Positions 8,169 through 16,895 of a stretch of 64,000 nt of DNA are shown here, piece by piece. Source of the stretch: Bacillota bacterium (GTDB taxonomy: Bacteria; Bacillota; Clostridia; Lachnospirales; Lachnospiraceae); the NCBI GenBank assembly GCA_023436065.1, contig JAEZKU010000036.1, forward strand, positions 93,720 through 157,719, written 5' to 3'. The notes below the pieces were generated by a model that ran no database searches, was not told the origin of the DNA, and saw only the letters and a program-made list of their open reading frames with translations. The stretch's first letter is position 1; each line of letters begins with the position of its first letter. The position numbers and the translations under genes are program-made.

Positions 8169-9059
8169 ATGAGAAATTTCATTTCATATAAGCGCTTTGG
8201 CAAGGTTTTTCTTCTATCTGCCATCATAACACTCCTGCTTTACTCCATAACCGACAATCTTATCGGGATCTATGCCGTTACCTCCTCCGGTCATTCTGTC
8301 TGTGTACCCATTATCATGTATCATCAGGTCAAAAATCAGGGATTCGGTAAAGACTGCATCAGCCCGTATGAATTTGAGAGTGATCTGGCTTATCTGTCGA
8401 AGAATAATTATCATACGATTACAATGTCAGACCTGATCAGTTATGTGTATGAAGAAACTCCTCTGCCTGATAATCCAATCATTCTCACCTTTGACGACGG
8501 ATACTTAAGTACCTATCATTATGTGTATCCGCTTCTGAAACAGTATGACATGAAGATCGTTGTATCCATCGTCGGCAAGAGTATCGACGACTTTTCAAGA
8601 GTGGAGGATAATCGAATCAATTATGCTCATCTGACCTGGGATAATCTTCGGGAAATGCAGGATTCCGGTCATGTCGAAGTACAAAACCATACCTATAATC
8701 TTCATAGTACCTGTTATGGACGGTATGGATGTTACCAAAGAGCCAATGAAACCCTCTCCCAATATGAACAACTGCTGACCGAAGACACCCTGAAGTTGCA
8801 GGACAGGGTGACTGAGCTGCTGGATATTACTCCCACCACCTTCACCTATCCTTACGGTAAATATAATAATACAACTGAAAATATCATAAAGCGTCTCGGT
8901 TTCAAATCCACTCTTTCCACAACCTATGGATTGAATCTGATCAATTCGGATCCGGAACGGCTTTTTGGGCTGCGAAGGATCTGCCGTTCGCATAACTATC
9001 CCATGAAGAAGCTTCTTGAAGAGGCTGCAAAGACACTGAAGTACAGAAATGTTGATTAG
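8169..9059 (+). CDS. Polysaccharide deacetylase (NodB-type)
   Basis: A 296-residue membrane-anchored or secreted carbohydrate esterase family 4 enzyme. An N-terminal hydrophobic segment (residues 12-33) acts as anchor or signal. The catalytic domain shows PIIMYHQVK, the metal/base motif LTFDDGY near residue 103, and the second motif NHTYNLH near 172, with a TYPYGKYN segment later. Family members remove acetyl groups from peptidoglycan or other N-acetylated glycans on the outer face. The MntR-like gene follows by only 11 bp, so these two are probably one transcript. That pairing is unusual. Confidence 0.88.
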   Translation: MRNFISYKRFGKVFLLSAIITLLLYSITDNLIGIYAVTSSGHSVCVPIIMYHQVKNQGFGKDCISPYEFESDLAYLSKNNYHTITMSDLISYVYEETPLPDNPIILTFDDGYLSTYHYVYPLLKQYDMKIVVSIVGKSIDDFSRVEDNRINYAHLTWDNLREMQDSGHVEVQNHTYNLHSTCYGRYGCYQRANETLSQYEQLLTEDTLKLQDRVTELLDITPTTFTYPYGKYNNTTENIIKRLGFKSTLSTTYGLNLINSDPERLFGLRRICRSHNYPMKKLLEEAAKTLKYRNVD

Positions 9060-9070
9060 GAGGGGAGTCT

Positions 9071-9547
9071 ATGGAAGAATTGCTCAAGTTCCATACCGTA
9101 CGCGGCTATGAACTACTGGAAAAAAATCAGAGGCTTCTAACCTCCTCCATGGAGGATTATCTGGAGATGATCTACCGGAACAGTCTTACGGAGGGATATA
9201 TGCGCATCCATACTCTTGCAAGCCTGTTGAATGTCACGGCTCCCTCTGCCACAAAGATGGTTCAGAAGCTAAGCCGCCTGGGTTTTCTGGATTATAAAAA
9301 GTATGGCATCATCGCCCTGACCGAAAGCGGCAGTAAGGCCGGCGCCTATCTCTTAAAGCGCCATGAAATCATAGAAGGTTTTTTAAAGTGTCTCGGTATC
9401 AAGGAGGATATGCTGGTTGAAACGGAGCTGATTGAACACAGCGTCTCACACATCACCTTAAAGCGGCTGGAGCTATTCATTGGTTTTCTGGAGGAGAATC
9501 CGGATATCATGAAACGATACGGGGATTTTGTACGTGAGAAGGACTGA
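9071..9547 (+). CDS. mntR: MntR/DtxR-type metal-dependent repressor
   Basis: A 158-residue regulator of the DtxR/MntR family. The winged helix lies at residues 28-80 (LASLLNVTAPSATKMVQKLSRLG). Likely metal ligands are preserved in SMEDYLEMIY (the Asp and Glu of MntR), KRHEIIE, and ETELIEHSVSH. There is no C-terminal SH3-like domain, as in MntR and unlike DtxR. The start follows TAGGAGGGG. The gene lies directly before an Nramp transporter whose upstream region has a matching palindrome, so manganese homeostasis is the most likely role. Confidence 0.88.
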   Translation: MEELLKFHTVRGYELLEKNQRLLTSSMEDYLEMIYRNSLTEGYMRIHTLASLLNVTAPSATKMVQKLSRLGFLDYKKYGIIALTESGSKAGAYLLKRHEIIEGFLKCLGIKEDMLVETELIEHSVSHITLKRLELFIGFLEENPDIMKRYGDFVREKD

Positions 9548-9603
9548 GAAATCTTTTGTAACACTTCTTCTCTATTAATCATAATGTAGTCTAGGAAAAC
9601 ATT

Positions 9604-9630
9604 TTTAGCCCTGGCTAAATTTTTTAGCCA
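9604..9630. promoter_or_regulatory. Candidate MntR operator upstream of the Nramp gene
   Basis: TTTAGCC (9604-9610), two bases, then GGCTAAA (9613-9619) form a perfect palindrome. A third half-site TTTTTAGCC follows at 9621-9629. DtxR/MntR-family operators commonly contain TTAG/CTAA half-sites. Its place between the regulator and the transporter fits metal-dependent repression of the transporter. Confidence 0.65.
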
Positions 9631-9665
9631 TTCTGCTTTAAGTGACTGTAATAAAGAGGTGTTAT

Positions 9666-10955
9666 ATGCTTGATGAAAGTTATGGTCGGACGTATCCCCC
9701 GACCACTGATCAGATGAGTATCAAAAGATTAAACTCGGTGATCCTGCCGAAAAAGAGATCTGTTTTGCATTTTCTCGGGCCTGCCTTCGTCATCAGCGTT
9801 GCTTATATCGATCCGGGGAATTTTGCCACCAATATCAGTGGTGGTGCTTCCTATAATTATCATCTGCTTTGGGTAATCCTGTGGAGCAACCTCATGGCTG
9901 TTTTTCTACAGACCCTGACTGCCAAGCTCGGCATTGCCACCGGTTGTAACCTTCCACAGCTATGCGGTAAGGTCTTCCCCAGAAAGGTAAATTGGTGCTT
10001 CTGGATTCTGGCTGAGCTTGTGGCAATGGCTACCGACCTTGCAGAATTCATCGGTGGTGCAATCGGATTTAAGCTTTTGTTTCACATACCGTTACCCTTG
10101 GCTGGACTGATCACTGCCGGCCTGACTCTTCTCATTATCTATCTCAGTAAGTACGGACAACGGGTGATAGAACTCGTGATCACCGCGTTTATCGGTATCA
10201 TCTGCGTCTCCTATGGGCTGGAGCTGTTTTTGGCAAAGCCGGATTGGCAGCAGGTTGGTATCCATACTTTACTGCCGTCTATTCCGGGAAAGGATGCTGT
10301 ACTCATAGCTGTGGGTATGCTCGGGGCTACGGTCATGCCCCATGTCATATACCTCCATTCCCAATTGGTTCAGCAAAGAAATAAGAATGATCTGACTCCG
10401 GAGGATAAGATAAGGCATTATCGTCTTGAGCGTCTCGATATTACGATTGCCATGAACCTTGCTTTTCTTGTAAATGCAGCTATGGTAGTAGTGTCTGCAG
10501 CAGTATTCTACCGTAATCAGATCCCCGTTTCCACGATGGAGGAGGCTAAGGAATCCCTTACCCCCCTGCTCGGAGCCATCTCCGGCCAGATATTTGCCAT
10601 CGCATTGATTGCTTCCGGATTATCCTCCTCTGCCGTCGGTACGATGGCAGGTCAGACCGTTATGCAGGGCTTTGTCGGTCTGAATATCAAGGATAGGGTT
10701 ACCCGCATCATCACGATGCTTCCTGCCATGCTGATTATTATAAGCGGTATCAATCCTCTTCGGGCACTGGTTCTTAGCCAGGTCACCTTAAGCTTAATCC
10801 TGCCTGCAGCCATCATCCCGCTTCTACTGCTCACCAAAAGGAAGGAGCTTATGGGTTCACTGGTAAATAAACCTATCACAAATGTCGTGGGATGGATCAT
10901 TACGGCCATTATTATTACTGCAAATACAGCACTAATCATCCTTAATTTTTTCTAA
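9666..10955 (+). CDS. mntH: Nramp-family divalent metal transporter (MntH-like)
   Basis: A 429-residue polytopic membrane protein of the Nramp family, with about eleven hydrophobic segments. The TM1 metal-binding motif DPGNFATN and the TM6 motif MPHVIYLHS are intact. These residues coordinate Mn2+ or Fe2+ in proton-coupled importers. A frame extending eight codons upstream begins with GTG. The ATG chosen here is preferred because AGAGGTG lies five bases before it. The MntR-like gene upstream and the palindrome between them support manganese uptake. Confidence 0.92.
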   Translation: MLDESYGRTYPPTTDQMSIKRLNSVILPKKRSVLHFLGPAFVISVAYIDPGNFATNISGGASYNYHLLWVILWSNLMAVFLQTLTAKLGIATGCNLPQLCGKVFPRKVNWCFWILAELVAMATDLAEFIGGAIGFKLLFHIPLPLAGLITAGLTLLIIYLSKYGQRVIELVITAFIGIICVSYGLELFLAKPDWQQVGIHTLLPSIPGKDAVLIAVGMLGATVMPHVIYLHSQLVQQRNKNDLTPEDKIRHYRLERLDITIAMNLAFLVNAAMVVVSAAVFYRNQIPVSTMEEAKESLTPLLGAISGQIFAIALIASGLSSSAVGTMAGQTVMQGFVGLNIKDRVTRIITMLPAMLIIISGINPLRALVLSQVTLSLILPAAIIPLLLLTKRKELMGSLVNKPITNVVGWIITAIIITANTALIILNFF

Positions 10956-10966
10956 TAAAATAAAAA

Positions 10967-11015
10967 CTGTTGCAAAACACATTTCACCCTTAATAAGATT
11001 TGTGTTTTGCAACAG
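10967..11015 (+). terminator. Intrinsic terminator after mntH
   Basis: CTGTTGCAAAACACA at 10967-10981 pairs perfectly with TGTGTTTTGCAACAG at 11001-11015. It lies between two convergent genes and may act in both directions. The tails are only moderately T-rich. Confidence 0.75.
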
Positions 11016-11021
11016 CCAATA

Positions 11022-13166
11022 TTAATTATTCTTATTCTTGTTTTTCTCAGCCCTTGCCAGGACTACACTCTCCCCAAGAACAGAATTCAATTTGATGGCA
11101 CAGATTCTATCCATCTTGTAGGACGCATCCGGGAACGCACCCGATTCAAACAGGACATAGAGATAGGAGCCTTTCAGAGCAATGCCCTCATTCATAGACG
11201 GGGTATAGATGCAATTCATCGCCGAACCGATTGAGATGGTTCCTCCGTCCTCATTCTCCAGATCAGGCTGATATACCTCAATTCTTCTCATATATCCGCG
11301 AAGTCCTTGATACAACTGGCAGGAACGGGAAAGGATAAGATATCCGTCCTCCGTGAAGGAAACTCCCTGTACCCTCGTCGGCATCTTAACAGTATCCACC
11401 TTGGTCAGTGCTAAAGAGGTGTCAAAATCGTCTATCTCATAACTATACATATATGTATTTTGCAGCTCATTATAGGTTCCTACCCATAGCTTATCATCAA
11501 AATATGTAATATAGGAAGCCGATATTCCAAGCTTGCAGACCTCGAAGAATTCCACGTTATAATATGCCTGTCCTGATTTGACTGCATACTGTACATCTGT
11601 CATCTTCAGTGCGGATGCCTTAGAGCCGGTGGTCAACCACAAATATGTTCCGTCATAGCAGATACCGCCTACATGTGCGGTCGTAGGCAATACCAATGTG
11701 GTCAATAGTTTCTTTGAGGTCTTATCCATAACATAGACCACGGACATTTCTTCATCTTTCAAATCATAGGCAGTAACCAGGAGATAATTCTTAGCAAAGC
11801 ATACACCCTGAGGGCACATGCTTTTACTGATAAACCCGCCTACATTGGTCTCTATGAGTCCCGGTATGACATAGCTTTTGGAATAATTCACACTGTTTTT
11901 AAAGGTATCAATCTTGGTATAAGCAGTTGAATTCATAAATTCTTTCTTATCGGCAAAGTATTTGGCTTGCGTACTGGTAGCTGCCACCTCCGTAATCGTA
12001 ACGGATTTCGGAGCCGGCTGGGCACTGCTGTATACCGTACCATTATAGTTCCTGTGCGCAATGATGTAAAAGGAATATGTCTCCCCTGTCGTCAGGCCCT
12101 CCAGCACATAGCTGGTGGTACTGCCATTGATGGTTGTCAGGGGATAATAACCGCCCATCCCATCACTGCCATAAATCTCATATGAGGTCACTCCGTTGGC
12201 TTTTGTCCAGGTCAGTCTTGCCTTCTCTTCACCTGCTTTGATATTCAGCTTTACTATTCCCGGATTCGTACAGATGGTTACAGAAGGAGAAGCTTCACCA
12301 AAAAAATCATCATCGTAGACATATGCGCTTACCTTATATTCATAAACCGTTCCGGGGGTCAGACCGATATCTGTGTATGTAGTACTTTGTGTGTTGCCAC
12401 ATAAAACAAAATCCTTTGCAGTCTCGGCACGTCTATAGATGCTGTAACCGGTGGCTCCTGTAACGGCATTCCAGGATAAATCTGCGGAGGTATCGGTAGA
12501 ATTAACAGCGGTCAGTGTCTGTACCTTATCCGGTGAGGTGGCAGCGGTATAGCTGTCGGAGAATTCACCATAGTACAGGAGTCCGTATATATCCTTCACC
12601 GCACGAACCTGATAGGTTTTTACAGTTCCACTCGGTTGGGTGAAAGTATAGCTATTGGTTAAAGAGGTAGCAACAGACGAATATAAGCCCGACATATCAT
12701 CTCGTACATAGATCTCATAATAGGATATATCCGAAGCCACATCCCAGGTCAGGGTATAGGAGGTCATACTGTGCTCACCAACAGTAATATTCTTGATCTT
12801 CGCAGGATTTACCGTAACATTAAAGCTGGCAAAGCAATCCTGATATTTGACCAGCACGGTCTGAACACCAACCCTGTTGCTGTCAAAGCCTTCATAGGTA
12901 TAATCCGTTATGATACTGCTACTTCCGTCGTAATTCAGGCTCTGCACCTGCAGACCCGTTAAATCAAGACTTTCACCGCAGGAATAAATGGTTTTTAGAG
13001 GATTTTGAGTAACTACGATCTGGTAAGCAGACGGAGTCTGAACCGTTGTATCCGCAGCATTGCTTCCGTTCATATCCTCTGCACTCGCAGTACGGGCAAA
13101 TAAAGAACCCGACAAGCAAAACGCCACTGCAGAGGCAGTCACCAGTGTTCTAAAAGCTTTTTTCAT
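11022..13166 (-). CDS. Secreted protein with Ig-like and fibronectin type III domains
   Basis: A 714-residue exported protein with a classical signal peptide (cleavage predicted after ASA at residue 29). A bacterial Ig-like domain follows at about 48-120 (YSCGESLDLTGLQVQSLNYDG). Three fibronectin type III domains occupy about 122-390 with the usual YEIYVRD, YSIYRRAE and YEIYGSDG strands. The C-terminal 310 residues contain repeated beta-blade-like units (GGICYDGTYLWLTTGS, ASYITYFDDKLWVGTYN, QGVSFTEDGYLILSRS) resembling a beta-propeller. No cell-wall anchor motif is seen, so it may be released or loosely bound. The function is unknown; glycan or surface binding is possible. Confidence 0.85.
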   Translation of the reverse strand: MKKAFRTLVTASAVAFCLSGSLFARTASAEDMNGSNAADTTVQTPSAYQIVVTQNPLKTIYSCGESLDLTGLQVQSLNYDGSSSIITDYTYEGFDSNRVGVQTVLVKYQDCFASFNVTVNPAKIKNITVGEHSMTSYTLTWDVASDISYYEIYVRDDMSGLYSSVATSLTNSYTFTQPSGTVKTYQVRAVKDIYGLLYYGEFSDSYTAATSPDKVQTLTAVNSTDTSADLSWNAVTGATGYSIYRRAETAKDFVLCGNTQSTTYTDIGLTPGTVYEYKVSAYVYDDDFFGEASPSVTICTNPGIVKLNIKAGEEKARLTWTKANGVTSYEIYGSDGMGGYYPLTTINGSTTSYVLEGLTTGETYSFYIIAHRNYNGTVYSSAQPAPKSVTITEVAATSTQAKYFADKKEFMNSTAYTKIDTFKNSVNYSKSYVIPGLIETNVGGFISKSMCPQGVCFAKNYLLVTAYDLKDEEMSVVYVMDKTSKKLLTTLVLPTTAHVGGICYDGTYLWLTTGSKASALKMTDVQYAVKSGQAYYNVEFFEVCKLGISASYITYFDDKLWVGTYNELQNTYMYSYEIDDFDTSLALTKVDTVKMPTRVQGVSFTEDGYLILSRSCQLYQGLRGYMRRIEVYQPDLENEDGGTISIGSAMNCIYTPSMNEGIALKGSYLYVLFESGAFPDASYKMDRICAIKLNSVLGESVVLARAEKNKNKNN

Positions 13167-13336
13167 TCTTATGCACTCCTTGTCAGTAAATTTACACTGT
13201 GTATCAAATGTTAAATGCAGGTCATACCTTGCATACTTATCCCTTGTAAAAAAGCTACCATTCCAATATTATGCTTCTTCGGTAATATATAGACATAGTA
13301 AGACTAGATTTTGTCACTGATATGTCAAATAATAAA

Positions 13337-13408
13337 GAAAAATGATAAAAATGTCAAAAGCACCGTAGGTGCTTTACAGCAGCACTTTTGACATTTTTAT
13401 TATTTTTC
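13337..13408. repeat. Imperfect inverted repeat, about 25-bp arms
   Basis: Arms at 13337-13360 and 13385-13408 share AAAAATGTCAAAAG and its complement with a few mismatches, around a loop that holds CACCGTAGGTGC. The right arm is T-rich, so it could act as a terminator. However, it lies upstream of one gene and well away from the other's stop codon. Confidence 0.6.
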
Positions 13409-13425
13409 CTTATTTTTGGCTCCGT

Positions 13426-13482
13426 AGAGCTACAGCCATGTATTATGCAAGCATGCTTGCAATAATACATGGCTGTAGCTCT
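13426..13482. repeat. 57-bp near-perfect palindrome
   Basis: The arms begin AGAGCTACAGCCATG and end CATGGCTGTAGCTCT, and they meet at the self-complementary centre GCAAGCATGCTTGC. Only one base is missing from the left arm. Neither side has a T-run, so it is not a standard terminator. A MITE-like or REP-like origin is possible. Confidence 0.7.
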
Positions 13483-13555
13483 AAAAGTATGCAGGACCAT
13501 TTAATCGAAGCACTGGAATGGCTGCGAAAAAGAAATGATTGATTATCATAAAGAA

Positions 13556-13577
13556 GGGGCGTATAGCAATACGCCCC
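13556..13577 (-). terminator. Intrinsic terminator of the GntR gene
   Basis: GGGGCGTAT and ATACGCCCC pair around a 4-base loop. On the minus strand the hairpin is followed by TTCTTTATG, just beyond the GntR stop codon. Confidence 0.75.
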
Positions 13578-13604
13578 ACAATTGTTTTATTTATCTTCAG
13601 ATAT

Positions 13605-14303
13605 CTATATGATCTGTCTGTCCTTATCCGTACTAAAGTATTCCGGGTATTTCTCCATAATCTCTGCCTGGTCCAGTTTGTATCTTGAGAGATGCTTTAT
13701 CACGAATTCAGCTGCAAGGTTCTTATCATGCAGACGAATTGCATTCACAATCGCTCTATGATCAGCTATGATCTTGATCTCCTTCACAGAATAAAGGCTT
13801 AAGGTACGAATTCGGTCAAAATGACCGAGCATACCCTCCATGAGATGATAGGTTCTTTCCTTATTACACATCATGAAAAGTGTCTTATGGAATTCATTAT
13901 CCAGTTCCATCACCTTCTGGGCTGATCTGTTATCTATGTAGAATTCCTGCAGCTTAATATTCTGTTCAAGGATCATGAGCTTTTCTTCCGTGATAGTATC
14001 GCAAAGTTCCTCTACGATCGCTTTTTCCAGAACTCTTCTTAAGAATACCGTCTCCTCAACGATATCAAAATCAATGCAGGATATAATACTGCCCCTTTGC
14101 GGGTACACTTCGATCAGATTAATCTTCTGCAGCTCCTGCAACGCTTCTCTGACGGGTGTTCTGCTCATACCCAGTTCCTTCGCCAGTTCATTTTCGCTCA
14201 CAGCTGCTCCAGGCTTCAAATTCAGATTGATGATGTTATCCCGAATCTGTCGTAACGCATATTCTCTGGCATTTTCCTTTATGGCTCTTTTTGATACTTC
14301 CAT
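13605..14303 (-). CDS. GntR-family regulator with FCD domain
   Basis: A 232-residue regulator of the FadR subgroup. The GntR winged helix is at about residues 12-78 (LAKELGMSRTPVREALQELQ and VYPQRGSIIS). The C-terminal all-helical FCD domain contains ELDNEFHKTLFMMC and ADHRAIVNAIRLHD, whose Asp and His residues usually bind a metal and an organic acid. Such proteins control sugar-acid, lactate or amino-acid genes. The nearest gene upstream is pckG, read in the same direction but separated by a terminator and 296 bp. Target and ligand are unknown. Confidence 0.9.
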   Translation of the reverse strand: MEVSKRAIKENAREYALRQIRDNIINLNLKPGAAVSENELAKELGMSRTPVREALQELQKINLIEVYPQRGSIISCIDFDIVEETVFLRRVLEKAIVEELCDTITEEKLMILEQNIKLQEFYIDNRSAQKVMELDNEFHKTLFMMCNKERTYHLMEGMLGHFDRIRTLSLYSVKEIKIIADHRAIVNAIRLHDKNLAAEFVIKHLSRYKLDQAEIMEKYPEYFSTDKDRQII

Positions 14304-14546
14304 GCTATTCTCTCCTCATATCAGCCTAATATCTTCTCATCTCAATTGCTATACAAAGCTGCAATACTAACATTCTACTACAAAGCAAGCCTAGTTTTCA
14401 ATCATTTTCGATATTTTTTCTTATAATTATAAATTGTTTTACTTCTTACATTCTAATATATTATCATAACTTAGCCCTGTTTGTTAACCGTCAAATTAAC
14501 TAATTCGGTGATCTGTTTTCTACATTTTTATACAAATGCATTCTAA

Positions 14547-14586
14547 AAGGCACTATCATTACCCATCGGGGTAATGATAGTGCCTT
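14547..14586 (-). terminator. Intrinsic terminator of pckG
   Basis: AAGGCACTATCATTACC and its exact complement form a 17-bp stem with a short loop. On the minus strand it is followed by TTTTAG. It lies 14 bp beyond the pckG stop codon. Confidence 0.9.
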
Positions 14587-14599
14587 GAATAATTCTATA

Positions 14600-16396
14600 T
14601 TATGCGTTTAATCTTGCTTCAAGTGCATCCAGCTGTTTAGCAAGCTCCTTCGGAAGCTTTTCACCAAACTTAGCATAATGCTCTCTTACAGAAGCCACTT
14701 CATTCAGCCATTCATTCTTATCAACCTTCAGAAGTTCATGTAAATCAGCTTCGCTGACACTTTCTAATCCTGTAAGGTCAATTGCATCCTCGGTAGGCAT
14801 ATAACCAATCGGAGTCTTAACAGCCTTGCCTTCTCCTGAGGTTCTTTCGAAGATCCATTTCAGGACACGGCTGTTGTCGCCGAAACCGGGCCATAACCAT
14901 TTACCGTTCTGATCCTTACGGAACCAGTTCACGTAGAAGATCTTTGGTAATTTATCCTCGCCGCTCTTCTCACCGATATTCAGCCAGTGCTGCAGGTAAT
15001 CACATACATTGTAACCGAAGAAAGGAAGCATTGCGAAAGGATCACGACGAACCTGACCGATATTGTTGGAGATAGCAGCTGCAGTAATCTCAGATCCCAT
15101 GATAGAACCTAAGAATACACCATGCTTCCAGTCAAAGCTCTCATGTACCAAAGGAATGGTCTTCGGACGACGTCCACCGATCAAGATTGCAGAGATCGGT
15201 ACACCTGCGGGATCTTCCCAGTCAGGAGCGATTGCAGGACACTGATAAGCAGGAGCAGTGAAACGTGCATTGGGATGTGCAGCAGGCTCCTTGGAGTCCG
15301 GAGTCCAATCGTTGCCCTTCCAGTCGATCAGATGATCAGGTGCTGGAGTACCGATACCCTCCCACCATACATCACCATCATCGGTAAGTGCTACGTTAGT
15401 GAAAATCGTATTCTTTTCGATGCTATGCATAGCATTCGGATTGGAATCTAAGGAAGTACCGGGTGCAACACCGAAGAAACCAGCCTCAGGATTGATTGCG
15501 TAGAGACGTCCATCCTTACCGAATTTCATCCAGGCGATATCGTCACCAACAGTCTCAACCTTCCAGCCGGGAATGGTAGGAACAAGCATTGCAAGGTTAG
15601 TCTTACCGCAAGCACTCGGGAATGCAGCTGCTACATACTTGGTCTCGCCCTTAGGATTGGTAAGACGAAGAATTAACATATGCTCAGCTAACCAGCCCTC
15701 ATCACGTGCAAGAACAGAAGCAATACGAAGAGCAAAGCACTTCTTTCCTAACAGTGCGTTTCCGCCGTAACCGGAACCATAGGACCAAATCAGTCTCTCC
15801 TCAGGGAAATGGCTGATATACTTCTTCTCAATCGGAGCGCAAGGCCATGTAGAATCTGCCTGTCCTTCTTCGAGAGGTGCTCCTACAGAATGTAAACAAG
15901 GAACAAACTCGCCGTCAGCACCAAGTGCCTCAAGAACCTTGCTTCCCATACGAGTCATGATACGCATATTTACAACAACGTAAGGGCTGTCAGTCACTTC
16001 AATACCGATCTTAGAAATCGGGGAGCCGATCGGACCCATGGAGAAAGGAATAACATACATCGTTCTTCCCTTCATGCAGCCTGTGTAAAGACCTTTCATC
16101 GTATCCTTCAATTCATTCGGTTCCACCCAGTTATTGGTAGGACCTGCTTCTTCCTTTGTCTTGGAAGCAATGAAGGTTCTGTCCTCAACACGTGCTACGT
16201 CTGAGGAATGACTTCTGAATAAGTAGCATCCGGGGCGCTTCTCTTCATTTAACTTGATTGCCATTCCAGCATCAACCATTAACTGTAAAAGACGCTGATT
16301 CTCCTCTTCTGAACCATCGCACCAGTAAATCTGATCCGGTTGGCACATGTCAGCCATTTCTTTCACCCATGCTTGTAACTTCTTGTTTTCCGGCAT
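14600..16396 (-). CDS. pckG: Phosphoenolpyruvate carboxykinase (GTP)
   Basis: A 598-residue enzyme of the GTP-type PEPCK family, which interconverts oxaloacetate and phosphoenolpyruvate with GTP/GDP. The kinase-1a loop FPSACGKTNLAML is near residue 260, with the catalytic cysteine typical of GTP enzymes inside it. Other family motifs are YGSGYGGNALLGKK, GDDIAWMKF and FGYNVCDYLQHW. Length matches the family (about 600). In anaerobes it often works in the PEP-carboxylating direction for succinate formation or anaplerosis. It stands alone with its own long leader and terminator. Confidence 0.96.
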   Translation of the reverse strand: MPENKKLQAWVKEMADMCQPDQIYWCDGSEEENQRLLQLMVDAGMAIKLNEEKRPGCYLFRSHSSDVARVEDRTFIASKTKEEAGPTNNWVEPNELKDTMKGLYTGCMKGRTMYVIPFSMGPIGSPISKIGIEVTDSPYVVVNMRIMTRMGSKVLEALGADGEFVPCLHSVGAPLEEGQADSTWPCAPIEKKYISHFPEERLIWSYGSGYGGNALLGKKCFALRIASVLARDEGWLAEHMLILRLTNPKGETKYVAAAFPSACGKTNLAMLVPTIPGWKVETVGDDIAWMKFGKDGRLYAINPEAGFFGVAPGTSLDSNPNAMHSIEKNTIFTNVALTDDGDVWWEGIGTPAPDHLIDWKGNDWTPDSKEPAAHPNARFTAPAYQCPAIAPDWEDPAGVPISAILIGGRRPKTIPLVHESFDWKHGVFLGSIMGSEITAAAISNNIGQVRRDPFAMLPFFGYNVCDYLQHWLNIGEKSGEDKLPKIFYVNWFRKDQNGKWLWPGFGDNSRVLKWIFERTSGEGKAVKTPIGYMPTEDAIDLTGLESVSEADLHELLKVDKNEWLNEVASVREHYAKFGEKLPKELAKQLDALEARLNA

Positions 16397-16646
16397 AAAT
16401 AAATCTCCTTTCAGATAACAATTTTATTTAGGTATATGATTACACCTAAACCCACATTTCATGTAGGATTTTTCTGAGAATAAGCTCCTCATCGTTCAGA
16501 CAGTGTATCGAATCATTGATTTTGCTCGTCTCGATAAGTGCTTTGTAGATAATAATAACATATATCTTAGGATTTTCCAAAATGTTTTTTCAAATTTTGA
16601 AAAAAAATTTGTCTTAAGTTAATTTTATTAAGTTATATTCAAATTT

Positions 16647-16663
16647 ACTTAATATTATTAAGT
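16647..16663. promoter_or_regulatory. 17-bp palindrome upstream of pckG
   Basis: ACTTAAT and ATTAAGT form a perfect inverted repeat around ATT. The surrounding DNA is extremely AT-rich, so chance is a real possibility. An operator role is inferred only from symmetry and position about 250 bp upstream of pckG. Confidence 0.35.
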
Positions 16664-16821
16664 TCAGATTTTTCACACTTTATTTTATTATTCAATAAGC
16701 AGTTTTTTAGTCAATTTCAGTGTATATTTATCACATATTCCCATAATTTTTTTTGCCAAATTTCTGAAATATTTTTGACCGAGAGAGATTAAGGAACAAA
16801 AGATACTTCTTTACCACAAAA

Positions 16822-16853
16822 AAGGAAAGGCTGTCATCTAAGGGCCTTTCCTT
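16822..16853 (-). terminator. Intrinsic terminator of the L,D-transpeptidase gene
   Basis: AAGGAAAGGC pairs with GCCTTTCCTT. On the minus strand the hairpin is followed by TTTT-rich sequence. It lies 43 bp beyond the stop codon. Confidence 0.85.
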
Positions 16854-16895
16854 ACACTTGTATTATTCTGTATTTTCCTAACTATTCAGGTCTTT

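Larger units (their letters stand above)
13167..13604. other. 437-bp intergenic region with two long inverted repeats
   Basis: This gap holds the promoter side of the fibronectin-III gene and the 3' side of a GntR gene. It contains two long inverted repeats (13337-13408 and 13426-13482), a 17-codon orphan frame at 13489-13542 that ends in a stop, and a GC-rich terminator at 13556-13577. No full gene was found. The repeats look like a decayed small mobile element or an unusual terminator cluster. Confidence 0.6.
16397..16895. other. AT-rich 499-bp leader region of pckG
   Basis: No gene was found. The right end holds the terminator of the L,D-transpeptidase gene. The middle is very AT-rich and contains the palindrome ACTTAAT-ATT-ATTAAGT at 16647-16663 and a similar TTAAGTTA pair at about 16615-16635. 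These may be operator sites for pckG, whose start is at 16396. The leader is long enough to hold a regulatory RNA, but I recognise no known riboswitch. Confidence 0.5.
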
